16,015 nucleotides of DNA from Clostridia bacterium (lineage in GTDB: Bacteria > Bacillota > Clostridia > Oscillospirales > CAG-272): NCBI GenBank assembly GCA_017455945.1, contig JAFTLM010000118.1, positions 1 through 16,015 on the forward strand. Reading direction: 5' to 3'. This document shows, in pieces, positions 1-5,914 of this stretch; within the stretch, counting starts at the first letter, position 1, and each line of letters starts with the position of its first letter. The position numbers were made by a program, and so were the translations under genes. Below the pieces are notes generated by a model. That model ran no database searches and was not told where the DNA came from. It was given only the letters and a program-made list of their open reading frames with translations.

Positions 1-85
1 CCACATCTCTACCGGCGGCGGCGCGTCCCTTGAGTTCCTTGAGGGTAAGGATCTCCCCGGCGTATCCTGCCTTTTGGATAAATAA
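1..85 (+). CDS. pgk: Phosphoglycerate kinase, C-terminal end (5' truncated by window edge)
   Basis: Only the last 27 codons are present, read in the frame beginning at base 2 and ending at TAA 83-85. The peptide (HISTGGGASLEFLEGKDLPG, then seven more residues ending in LLDK) matches the conserved C-terminus of phosphoglycerate kinase, where the STGGGASLE loop helps bind the nucleotide phosphates. The enzyme makes ATP from 1,3-bisphosphoglycerate in glycolysis. The next gene is tpiA, the usual pgk-tpiA order of Firmicute glycolytic operons, and no terminator with a T-run separates them. The last codons and the stop lie inside the left arm of a 112-bp inverted repeat. Identification is firm; nothing can be said about the missing upstream part. 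Confidence 0.93.
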   Translation, partial: HISTGGGASLEFLEGKDLPGVSCLLDK

Positions 86-183
86 TTTTGGCAATTTCCG
101 CCGTTTTTCGACAAGCTCGACGTAGGTAACTACGCCTTCGGTCGAAACAACGACAAAACTTGCTCAAAATTCTAAATCCAAAA
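72..183. repeat. 112-bp imperfect palindrome overlapping the pgk stop and filling the pgk-tpiA spacer
   Basis: The sequence folds back on itself around position 127.5. Outer arms TTTTGGAT (72-79) and ATCCAAAA (176-183) are perfect complements. Next come AATTTTG (84-90) with CAAAATT (165-171), and GCAA (91-94) with TTGC (160-163). Then a CGTTTTTCGAC block (102-112) pairs with GTCGAAACAACG (141-152), allowing one mismatch and one bulge. The apex is CGTAG (121-125), loop GTAA, CTACG (130-134). No T-run follows, so it does not look like a terminator. It could be a MITE-like element or a transcribed hairpin that processes or stabilises the pgk-tpiA message. The element ends 34 bases before the tpiA start. 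Confidence 0.75.
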
Positions 184-217
184 CATCTCTATAAAGAAAA
201 TTAAAAGGAAAATAGTA

Positions 218-973
218 ATGAGAAAAACAGTAATAGCAGGCAACTGGAAAATGAATATGACACCTGCAAAAACCGCAGAGTTCATCAAGGCTCTTGCTCC
301 TATGGTAGCAGGTAAGGATAAGTGCGACGTCGTGCTTTGCGTTCCTGCGATAGATATTCCCGCGGCTGTTGAGGCAGCCAAGGGCACTAATATCAAAATA
401 GGTGCCGAGAACGTTCACTTCAAGGCTTCCGGCGCTTTCACAGGCGAGATTTCTGCCGAGATGCTCACCGAGGCGGGCGTAGAGTACGTTGTTATCGGTC
501 ACTCCGAGCGCAGACAGTACTTTGCCGAGACCGACCAGACAGTAAACCTGCGCACCCTTGCGGCTCTTAACGCAGGTCTTAAGGCTATCGTTTGTGTTGG
601 TGAAACACTTGAGCAGAGAGAACTCGGTTATACCGAAACCCTTCTTAAGTTCCAGACAAAGATGGCTCTTACAAATGTAAGTGCAGAACAGCTTAAGAAC
701 GTTATCGTAGCTTACGAGCCTGTTTGGGCTATCGGTACAGGCGTTACCGCAACGGCTGATCAGGCTGACGAGGGTAACGGATTTGTCCGTGCGGCAATCG
801 CAGAGGTTTACGGAGCAGACGTTGCTGAAACCGTTACAGTTCAGTACGGCGGTTCTATGAACGATAAGAACGCCGCAGAACTTCTTGCAAAGGAGAACGT
901 AGACGGCGGTCTTATAGGCGGTGCGTCCCTCGTTGCAGAAAAATTCAAGGCTATCGTTGATGCCGCACAGTAA
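218..973 (+). CDS. tpiA: Triosephosphate isomerase
   Basis: This 251-residue protein is full length for bacterial triosephosphate isomerase, the cytoplasmic TIM-barrel enzyme interconverting dihydroxyacetone phosphate and glyceraldehyde 3-phosphate. The catalytic set is visible: N9 and K11 in GNWKMN, H95 in IGHSERR, and the base E167 in AYEPVWAIGTG, which also starts flexible loop 6. The phosphate-binding YGGS (210-213) and GLIGGASL (231-238) stretches are intact. The ATG at 218 follows AAAAGGAAA at normal Shine-Dalgarno distance. By eye its codons are more biased (CTT, GTT, GCT, AAC, AAG) than those of downstream genes, as expected for a highly expressed glycolytic gene. It lies 132 bases after pgk, probably in the same transcript, and ends at a strong terminator. 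Confidence 0.98.
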   Translation: MRKTVIAGNWKMNMTPAKTAEFIKALAPMVAGKDKCDVVLCVPAIDIPAAVEAAKGTNIKIGAENVHFKASGAFTGEISAEMLTEAGVEYVVIGHSERRQYFAETDQTVNLRTLAALNAGLKAIVCVGETLEQRELGYTETLLKFQTKMALTNVSAEQLKNVIVAYEPVWAIGTGVTATADQADEGNGFVRAAIAEVYGADVAETVTVQYGGSMNDKNAAELLAKENVDGGLIGGASLVAEKFKAIVDAAQ

Positions 974-978
974 ATATT

Positions 979-1018
979 GAAAAGCAGGAGCTTTCCTGCT
1001 TTTCTTTTTTTCTTTTTT
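979..1018 (+). terminator. Rho-independent terminator of the pgk-tpiA unit
   Basis: A perfect 11-bp stem, GAAAAGCAGGA (979-989) with TCCTGCTTTTC (994-1004), closes a GCTT loop and runs directly into a T-rich tract (TTTTTTCTTTTTTC). It begins five bases after the tpiA stop, so the glycolytic transcript should end here. Confidence 0.93.
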
Positions 1019-1029
1019 CTTAATATCTA

Positions 1030-1058
1030 TTGAAAAAAAACAGATTTTGTGATATACT
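1030..1058 (+). promoter_or_regulatory. Sigma-A promoter for rbfA-nrnA, extended -10
   Basis: TTGAAA (1030-1035) and TATACT (1053-1058) are separated by 17 bases, and TGA (1050-1052) gives an extended -10. Transcription would start near 1065, leaving about 33 bases of leader. A short inverted repeat, CAGATT (1041-1046) and AATCTG (1061-1066), brackets the -10 box and might be an operator, but arms of 6 bp are weak evidence. An alternative TATAAT at 1058-1063 has poor spacing. Confidence 0.75.
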
Positions 1059-1097
1059 ATAATCTGAATTTATATATCAAATATTGAGAGGATTTAT

Positions 1098-1481
1098 ATG
1101 GCAAAATACAGACGCGGAAGAATAAATGACGAGGTTCAGAAGGAACTTGCACAGGTAGTAAGAGAGATAAAAGACCCAAGAGTAAGCGGAGCAATGGTTT
1201 GTATAACCGGAGTTGAAGTTACTCCCGACCTTAAATATGCAAAAGTGTATTATTCGGCAATAGGCGGAGATAAGAAAGAGGTCGGACAGGGACTTCGTTC
1301 TGCCCAGGGATTTATCCGTAAGAGAATTGCACAGTCGCTAAATCTTCGTGTAACTCCCGAATTCAGCTTCTATATTGATGAGTCTATCGAACGCGGAGCT
1401 CATATCGCAAGTATTCTCAATTCGATAGAGTTTTCTGATGATTTTGATGAAGAAAATGCGGACGAAAAAGACGGCGAATAG
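1098..1481 (+). CDS. rbfA: 30S ribosome-binding factor RbfA
   Basis: The 127-residue protein has the RbfA layout: a basic N-terminus (AKYRRGRINDEVQKELAQVV), the REIKDPRVSG segment, the VTGVEVTPDLKYAKVYYS-like strand (here ITGVEVTPDLKYAKVYYSAI), and the RKRIAQSLNLRVTPEFSF region of its KH-type fold. The acidic tail (residues about 112-127) is common. RbfA binds immature 30S subunits and helps mature the 16S rRNA 5' end, and is often needed in the cold. The ATG at 1098 is preceded by GAGAGG at good spacing. It has its own promoter and is followed 40 bases later by nrnA, a pairing common in Firmicutes. The usual upstream infB/nusA genes are absent here because glycolytic genes sit there instead. 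Confidence 0.96.
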   Translation: MAKYRRGRINDEVQKELAQVVREIKDPRVSGAMVCITGVEVTPDLKYAKVYYSAIGGDKKEVGQGLRSAQGFIRKRIAQSLNLRVTPEFSFYIDESIERGAHIASILNSIEFSDDFDEENADEKDGE

Positions 1482-1521
1482 TGTCTGCCTTTCCTTGAAA
1501 ATATAAAAGCGGAGGTAGGCA

Positions 1522-2526
1522 ATGAGTAAAATTTTACAAAAATTAAGCTTCGATGAGGTCTGTGACAGACTTTCGGAAAAGAAAAACACAATAATACTTT
1601 TTCACGTTCGACCGGATGGCGATGCGGTTGGTTCGGCATTGGCGATGAAGCTCTTGCTTGAGGCAAGCGGAAGCTCAGCTTGGTGCGTGTGCGGAAATGA
1701 ATTCCCGCAACGTCTTGCTTTTTTGAATGATGGAATACAAAAAAGTTCGCTTGCAGAATCAATTCCGGATTCTTTTGAGATTGAACGGGTAATATCCGTG
1801 GACACGGCGTCAAGCTCACAGCTTGGCGAAATGTATGAAATATTTGGTGACAAAATTGACTTCATGATTGACCACCATGCCAAAGGCGAGCCCTATGCCG
1901 ATTATTACGTGGCTCAGGATGCGGCGGCAGCAGGTGAAATTGTCTTTGATATTTCCAGAGAAATGCTTAAACGCGGAACAATAAAGGAGATTCCCGAAAG
2001 ATTGGATTTCTGCCTTTATGCGGCAATAAGCTCCGATACGGGGTGCTTTAAGTATTCCAACGTAACCCCAAAAACACATATATGTTCAGCGGAAATACTT
2101 AAATCCGGTATAGATACGGCACAGATTAACAGACTTCTTTTTGATTCAAAATCTATGGAAGTACTCGCTGTTGAAAAAGCGGGCTTTGATACGCTCAAAA
2201 TGTTCCATAACGGAAAAATTGCCGTGGTGTTCTTTACATATCAGATGAAGCAGAAATTGGGCGTTCTCGACGAGCATCTTGAAACACTGATAGACGTGGC
2301 GCGTTCAGTGGAGGGGGTTGACGTAGCTGTTGCCATAAGACAGCCGGGACCGGAAAAAACCTTCAGAGTGTCCACGCGTTCTTCTAATGCGGTTGACGTG
2401 TCGGCTGTTTGTTCGTATTTTGGCGGCGGCGGTCACGTAAGAGCCGCGGGATGTACCATCGTCGCGGATTCTATAGAGCATGTTGCCGATCTGGTGGTAA
2501 CCGAGGTTGAAAAACAAATTTTTTAA
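1522..2526 (+). CDS. nrnA: DHH/DHHA1 phosphoesterase, NrnA-type nano-RNase / pAp phosphatase
   Basis: This 334-residue protein has both domains of the bacterial NrnA family. The DHH domain carries the metal ligands HVRPDGDAVGS (near residue 30), VDTAS (near 94), DHH (near 117) and SSDTGCFKYSN (near 170). The C-terminal DHHA1 domain has the substrate-binding GGGGHVRAAG (near 300). Known relatives degrade oligoribonucleotides of two to five bases from the 3' or 5' end and dephosphorylate pAp. A strong GGAGG precedes the ATG at 1522. Location right after rbfA is typical. The stop TAA (2524-2526) follows a run of six T, and an open -1 frame continues to 2657 just before the terminator. The true protein may therefore be longer than this call (see the next entry). 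Domain assignment is firm; the choice between NrnA and a paralogue is not. Confidence 0.93.
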   Translation: MSKILQKLSFDEVCDRLSEKKNTIILFHVRPDGDAVGSALAMKLLLEASGSSAWCVCGNEFPQRLAFLNDGIQKSSLAESIPDSFEIERVISVDTASSSQLGEMYEIFGDKIDFMIDHHAKGEPYADYYVAQDAAAAGEIVFDISREMLKRGTIKEIPERLDFCLYAAISSDTGCFKYSNVTPKTHICSAEILKSGIDTAQINRLLFDSKSMEVLAVEKAGFDTLKMFHNGKIAVVFFTYQMKQKLGVLDEHLETLIDVARSVEGVDVAVAIRQPGPEKTFRVSTRSSNAVDVSAVCSYFGGGGHVRAAGCTIVADSIEHVADLVVTEVEKQIF

Positions 2527-2657
2527 ATAAAAAAGCGGTAAAAGTAAGAATAGAAAAAGGCGAACTTGAGGCAACCGACTTTCCGTTGCTTCTTCATGTA
2601 AACGACATTTTGACTAAAAAATCCCCCGTTAATATTCCGTGGGATAAATTTCATTGA
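2511..2657 (+). pseudogene. Open -1-frame tail after nrnA (possible frameshifted extension or gene remnant)
   Basis: From 2511 to TGA at 2655-2657 the -1 frame relative to nrnA is open for 48 codons with no ATG, GTG or TTG start. The peptide reads KTNFLNKKAVKVRIEKGELE, then a segment containing FPLLLHVNDIL and ending WDKFH. Joining it to nrnA needs one extra T in the T6 run at 2519-2524, or a -1 slip there, giving roughly 44 added residues after the Phe of QIF. Its stop lies eight bases before the terminator hairpin, where a last gene usually ends. I do not recognise the sequence. Alternatives are decayed DNA left where truB often sits, or chance: an open frame of this length is not rare. Confidence 0.35.
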
Positions 2658-2665
2658 AAGAGAAT

Positions 2666-2698
2666 AGGAGAGGATATCCGGTCCTCTCCTTTGTTTTT
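2666..2698 (+). terminator. Rho-independent terminator between convergent nrnA and dacF
   Basis: A 9-bp perfect stem, AGGAGAGGA (2666-2674) with TCCTCTCCT (2682-2690), closes a 7-base loop and is followed by TTGTTTTT on the plus strand. The plus-strand T-run makes it a good terminator for rbfA-nrnA. On the minus strand the hairpin lies six bases past the dacF stop, but only a broken T-rich stretch follows, so bidirectional use is plausible but weaker. Confidence 0.88.
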
Positions 2699-4037
2699 AA
2701 TTGTAGTATTTTCTTTTTCTCTTCTTTTGCGGTTTCTTGCCTCCGCTTGTTTTTACTTTATAGTAGATCAATCCTGCAACGCCAAGTAAAAAGGGAATAA
2801 AGAACAGGGGATTTTGAGTCAGCTTTTTCATACCGTGCATAAACACAAGAAATCCGTGAGAATCTATGCCGCGTGTGGTTATAAGTTCGGTTTCGTCAAG
2901 CAAAGCACCTTTGTAATATGCTTTTATGCTGCCCACAACCTGCCCTTCTTTTATCGGGGCATTTAGTCTTTTGTGGTTTATTTCGGTGACGAATTTTATG
3001 TCTTTTTCTATATCAACTCCGGAGTGAATAAGCGAAGTCAGATCATTCTTTAATTTTACGTCAACCTCATAGTCTGTGGCGGAAAAGTCTACCGGAATTG
3101 TGGCAACGATGGATTTGTGTGACTTCAGCCTCATAACCGAGTAGTTTATCAGTGCATAGCGCAAGGTGTTTTTAGCTACTTTGTAGGCGTAATTGGTTCC
3201 CGAGTCGGAAATTTCACCGCCCATAACAACGCAAACGTAGGTGTATTCTGCCTCTTCCGTTTCGCCTTTGCCTTCTTTACCTGACGTAACAACACAAAAA
3301 CCGCCTTCGTCGGTTTCGCCCGCATTCATACCTTCAGCTTTGGTGTAGAAGTAATCTTCGCTGACGTTTGTGGCTATAAGATAATTTCTGTTGTAAAGCG
3401 TAAAGTCACCCAGCTTTTCGGCTGTGGTGATTTTGTGTTTTACTGCTTTGGTTATGGTGAACAAGTCTGTATTTTCTCTGACAGCTATCGAAATTAACGC
3501 CGTATCGTAAGCAGTAGTAACCATACTGTCGTGGTGAATGCCGGTAGGGTTGGTATAATGCGTACTTGCCGCACCCAATTCGGCGGCTTTTTGGTTCATA
3601 AGCTGACAGAACTGTTCTACTCCACCCGCTACGGAAAACGCCAGTATATTTGTCGCATCGTTGTATCCGCCGATAAGCATAGCGTACAAAAGGTCTTCGA
3701 CGCTTATCGTTTCACCGATCGAAAAGCCTATAAATCTGCCTTTTGTGGCATCAAGCATTTCTTTGGTTACGGTTATTTCTTCTTGTAAGCGTCCCTTGTA
3801 CGTGTCGTGGACAACAAGGGCGGTCATCAGCTTTGCGGTGGAGGCGGGATATACAATTTTGTGCTCGTCCTTGTGAAGGACCATTATTCTGTGCTTGACG
3901 TTTACAACGCAAACCGAGGTTACGTGGTCCATAGACGGTTGGTTTTCCGCTCCGAAAGAGGGAATTGAAAAAATCGCACCCGCCAATAATAAGATTAAAA
4001 AAAGAGACACGGCTCTTATCAAGAAAAATTTTTTCAT
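2697..4037 (-). CDS. DacF/PBP5-like D-alanyl-D-alanine carboxypeptidase with degenerate motifs
   Basis: This 446-residue protein belongs to the S11/PBP5 family, whose members trim the terminal D-Ala from peptidoglycan stems outside the membrane. It starts with a signal peptide (KKFF, then a hydrophobic core to about 26, with likely cleavage near SFGA). The nucleophile motif STAK is at 66-69. The second motif, normally SxN, reads GYN (124-126, followed by DA), and KTG reads NAG (238-240 within GMNAGETDEGG), so catalysis may be lost or altered. A C-terminal domain is followed by a membrane segment (about 409-427) and a basic tail. I chose ATG 4037 over an in-frame ATG at 4064 because AGGAGG (4047-4052) precedes it and the signal peptide starts there. 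That Shine-Dalgarno overlaps the ribF stop, suggesting coupling. Confidence 0.9.
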   Translation of the reverse strand: MKKFFLIRAVSLFLILLLAGAIFSIPSFGAENQPSMDHVTSVCVVNVKHRIMVLHKDEHKIVYPASTAKLMTALVVHDTYKGRLQEEITVTKEMLDATKGRFIGFSIGETISVEDLLYAMLIGGYNDATNILAFSVAGGVEQFCQLMNQKAAELGAASTHYTNPTGIHHDSMVTTAYDTALISIAVRENTDLFTITKAVKHKITTAEKLGDFTLYNRNYLIATNVSEDYFYTKAEGMNAGETDEGGFCVVTSGKEGKGETEEAEYTYVCVVMGGEISDSGTNYAYKVAKNTLRYALINYSVMRLKSHKSIVATIPVDFSATDYEVDVKLKNDLTSLIHSGVDIEKDIKFVTEINHKRLNAPIKEGQVVGSIKAYYKGALLDETELITTRGIDSHGFLVFMHGMKKLTQNPLFFIPFLLGVAGLIYYKVKTSGGKKPQKKRKRKYYN

Positions 4038-4050
4038 AAGACCGCGCCTC

Positions 4051-4986
4051 CTATTTTTTGTCAAAATATTCTTTCGTACGTTCGATGTCCTTTGTTATTT
4101 GTGCTTTTAATGCTTCTATACAGTCAAATTTTATTTCGTTTCGAAGTTTTTTCAAAAACTCAACAGAGACGGTTTTACCGTACAAGTCGCCGTCAAAGTC
4201 GAGAATGTAGGTTTCACAGTTTATGCTCGCACCGTTTTCAACCGACGGACGAACACCGATATTTGAAACCGACGGCATATAGGTTCCGTCTATGAGCGTT
4301 TTTGAAATATATATCCCCTTTTGTGGAATTGCAACGTCGGATGGAAACTTCTGATTTATGGTAGGAATGCCCAAACGCCTTCCAAGTTGCTTTCCGTGTA
4401 ATATTTCGGCGGTGAGAGAATAGTGTCTGCCGAGCATCGCGTTGGCTTCTTCAACATTGCCTTCGGCTATCAGTTTCCTTATCTCGCTCGAGCATACGCC
4501 GGCATTGCCGAAGGTTACATTGTCCACCGTATGGGCGTTACCGTTCATTAATTCGGACAGAAGCGAGGCGTCTCCCGCGGCATTCAAGCCAAACCTGAAA
4601 TTGTACCCGCACACGGAAAAAATACAGCCGAATTCTTTCTTCAAAACCTCGGAAACAAATCTTTCGGGGGGTAATTTTCCGATTTCGCTGTAGTCGTATA
4701 TAAATGCCACGTCTAATCCCAGGCTTGAAAAAATTTTCAGCTTTTCATCAAGCGTGGTAAGATGAGCCGGTTTTTCGCCCGTAATAATTTCGTGAGGTGA
4801 GCGTCTGAAAAACCAAATACCGCTTTTTAGAGTCGGATGAGTCGAAATAAGTTCTTCCTTGCGTTTTACCGTCTGTGCAATCAAAGCACGGTGACCAAGG
4901 TGGACTCCGTCAAAGTTGCCCAAACAGAGAATCGTTTCGTCGGGGGCACTCGTTGTCTCAAAACTGTGAAGATCTATAACAGTCAT
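4051..4986 (-). CDS. ribF: Bifunctional riboflavin kinase / FAD synthetase
   Basis: The 311-residue protein is full length for RibF, which phosphorylates riboflavin to FMN and adenylylates FMN to FAD in the cytoplasm. The N-terminal nucleotidyltransferase domain has LGNFDGVHLGHRALI (about 21-35) with the HxGH nucleotide-binding motif, and later CGYNFRFG and the SSEIRKLI segment (SSxIR). The C-terminal flavokinase domain has GRRLGIPTIN, with the GxPTxN motif, then GIYIS, SNIGVRPS and the acidic end of the fold. It starts eight bases after the ireB stop. The nearest Shine-Dalgarno-like GGGAG lies in the last ireB codons, about 16 bases upstream, so translation may depend on coupling to ireB. 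RibF in Firmicutes commonly follows truB near rbfA; here it is close by but inverted and without truB. Confidence 0.97.
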   Translation of the reverse strand: MTVIDLHSFETTSAPDETILCLGNFDGVHLGHRALIAQTVKRKEELISTHPTLKSGIWFFRRSPHEIITGEKPAHLTTLDEKLKIFSSLGLDVAFIYDYSEIGKLPPERFVSEVLKKEFGCIFSVCGYNFRFGLNAAGDASLLSELMNGNAHTVDNVTFGNAGVCSSEIRKLIAEGNVEEANAMLGRHYSLTAEILHGKQLGRRLGIPTINQKFPSDVAIPQKGIYISKTLIDGTYMPSVSNIGVRPSVENGASINCETYILDFDGDLYGKTVSVEFLKKLRNEIKFDCIEALKAQITKDIERTKEYFDKK

Positions 4987-4994
4987 TTGTGGAA

Positions 4995-5258
4995 TTATTT
5001 TACTCCCAGATAGTTCTTTACAAGCTCGTTAAGAAGCTCGTCACGGTCTATGTGACGGATAAGTGCACGCGCGTTCTTGTAGTTGGTTATGTATGTCGGG
5101 TCCTCGGAAAGCAAATATCCGACTATTTGGTTTATGGGGTTGTATCCCTTTTCGCTTAAAGCAATGTATATTTCTTTAAGGATTTTTTTTGTTTCTGCCT
5201 TGTTGTCTTTTGCAATGGTAAACTTTTGGGTAGTACCGTTTTGTGTTTTGTTAAGCAT
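4995..5258 (-). CDS. ireB: IreB family regulatory phosphoprotein (UPF0297/YrzL)
   Basis: The 87-residue protein matches the IreB family along its core: the KGYNPINQIVGYLLS segment, DPTYIT, then NARALIRHIDRDELLNELVK. In Enterococcus the homologue is a substrate of the PASTA-domain kinase IreK, is phosphorylated on N-terminal threonines, and affects cephalosporin resistance. Here the N-terminus has T5, T9, T10 and T14 as candidate sites. The ATG at 5258 is chosen over an in-frame ATG at 5288 because GGAG (5267-5270) sits seven to eight bases upstream and because conservation begins downstream. In many Firmicutes this gene lies between alaS and ruvX; here it leads an operon with ribF and dacF. 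The leader from the predicted start site is only about 26 bases. Confidence 0.93.
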   Translation of the reverse strand: MLNKTQNGTTQKFTIAKDNKAETKKILKEIYIALSEKGYNPINQIVGYLLSEDPTYITNYKNARALIRHIDRDELLNELVKNYLGVK

Positions 5259-5290
5259 ATTTTCGTCTCCTTTTTTATGCTGATACAAAT

Positions 5291-5319
5291 ATTATATAAT
5301 ATTATTGTGTTTTTTTCAA
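5291..5319 (-). promoter_or_regulatory. Sigma-A promoter for ireB-ribF-dacF
   Basis: On the minus strand TTGAAA (plus 5314-5319) and a perfect TATAAT (plus 5291-5296) are 17 bases apart. Transcription would start near 5284, about 26 bases before the ireB ATG. It diverges from the nusB promoter about 70 bases away. Confidence 0.8.
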
Positions 5320-5344
5320 GAGTATTTTGAAAACTTTTATAACT

Positions 5345-5362
5345 TCTAAATAATTATTCATA
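5345..5362. promoter_or_regulatory. Candidate ARG box between divergent promoters
   Basis: TCTAAATAATTATTCATA fits the ArgR/AhrC-type operator pattern WNTGAATWWWWATTCANW at every constrained position except one (A for G in the left half). A second, perfect left half-site (TGAATAAAA) begins at 5367, which is about the spacing of paired ARG boxes. The right half-site of this 5345-5362 box also forms an 8-bp inverted repeat with that second half-site (5354-5361 with 5366-5373). argR itself is the ninth gene of the nusB operon, so feedback is possible. The spacer is very A+T rich, so chance or an UP-element-like role is a serious alternative. Confidence 0.35.
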
Positions 5363-5389
5363 AAAATGAATAAAATCTGCCGTGTATGG

Positions 5390-5418
5390 TTGACTTTTTG
5401 ATGAAAAAGTTTTATAAT
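5390..5418 (+). promoter_or_regulatory. Sigma-A promoter for the nusB-to-ybaK operon
   Basis: TTGACT (5390-5395, one off consensus) and TATAAT (5413-5418) are separated by 17 bases. Start of transcription is expected near 5425, about 40 bases before the nusB ATG. No further promoter of similar quality is obvious inside the following eleven closely spaced genes. Confidence 0.87.
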
Positions 5419-5464
5419 AGTATAGAATGGATATTTGTGTAATTTTAAGAAAGGCAATATAAAT

Positions 5465-5914
5465 ATGTCAAACAAAAAAATCAGCGTACAGGAAAAAAGA
5501 GAAAGAAGAAATGCTTTGCTTGAAATGATGTTTGAAAGCGAATTCAGAAAAGACGAAACACCTGAGGAAATATATATCATATCTTCCGAGGAACGAGAGC
5601 TGTCTGCGGATACCTGCAATTATCTGAAAAATATCTATTTTGACATCAAAGAAAAGATAGAGGAAATAGACGGATATATAAACAGTGCGGCAAAGGGGTG
5701 GAAAACTTCCCGAATCTCCAAGCTTTCGCTTTGCATTTTGAGAATTGCAGTTTATGAAATGATTTACGTTGAGGACGTTCCTGCGGTTATTTCCATAAAC
5801 GAGGCTATAGAGCTTTCGAAAAAATACGATGACCCTAAGGCAAAAGCTTTTATAAACGGAGTCCTTAATAAAATCAAGGATACTCTTGAGAGCGGCACAA
5901 AGAAAGATGATTGA
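5465..5914 (+). CDS. nusB: Transcription antitermination factor NusB
   Basis: The 149-residue protein has the all-helical NusB pattern: basic N-terminus (KISVQEKRERRNALLEMMFE), a middle helix pair, then the conserved KGWKTSRISKLSLCILRIAV segment and VISINEAIELSKKY followed by AFINGVLNKI. NusB binds boxA RNA with NusE/S10 and promotes rRNA transcription and folding. ATG 5465 is preferred over an upstream in-frame TTG (5435), which would leave almost no leader and has no Shine-Dalgarno; AAAGG lies upstream of the ATG, with an 11-base spacer. It is the first gene of the operon, and its stop overlaps the next start by eight bases. The asp23 gene often found upstream of nusB in Firmicutes is absent. 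Confidence 0.95.
   Translation: MSNKKISVQEKRERRNALLEMMFESEFRKDETPEEIYIISSEERELSADTCNYLKNIYFDIKEKIEEIDGYINSAAKGWKTSRISKLSLCILRIAVYEMIYVEDVPAVISINEAIELSKKYDDPKAKAFINGVLNKIKDTLESGTKKDD

Noticed and set aside
86..217. A separate promoter for tpiA in the pgk-tpiA spacer
   Set aside because: No -35/-10 pair with acceptable spacing stands out; the spacer is mostly occupied by the palindrome, so co-transcription with pgk is the simpler reading.
4038..4064. An upstream in-frame start for the DacF-like gene at 4064
   Set aside because: It would overlap ribF and put a basic stretch before the signal peptide, while ATG 4037 has AGGAGG at suitable spacing and begins the signal peptide directly.
5354..5373. 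The hairpin TTATTCAT-AAAA-ATGAATAA as a terminator
   Set aside because: The stem is A+T only apart from one G-C pair, lies upstream of both divergent promoters and so is not expected to be transcribed; it fits better as an operator-like repeat.
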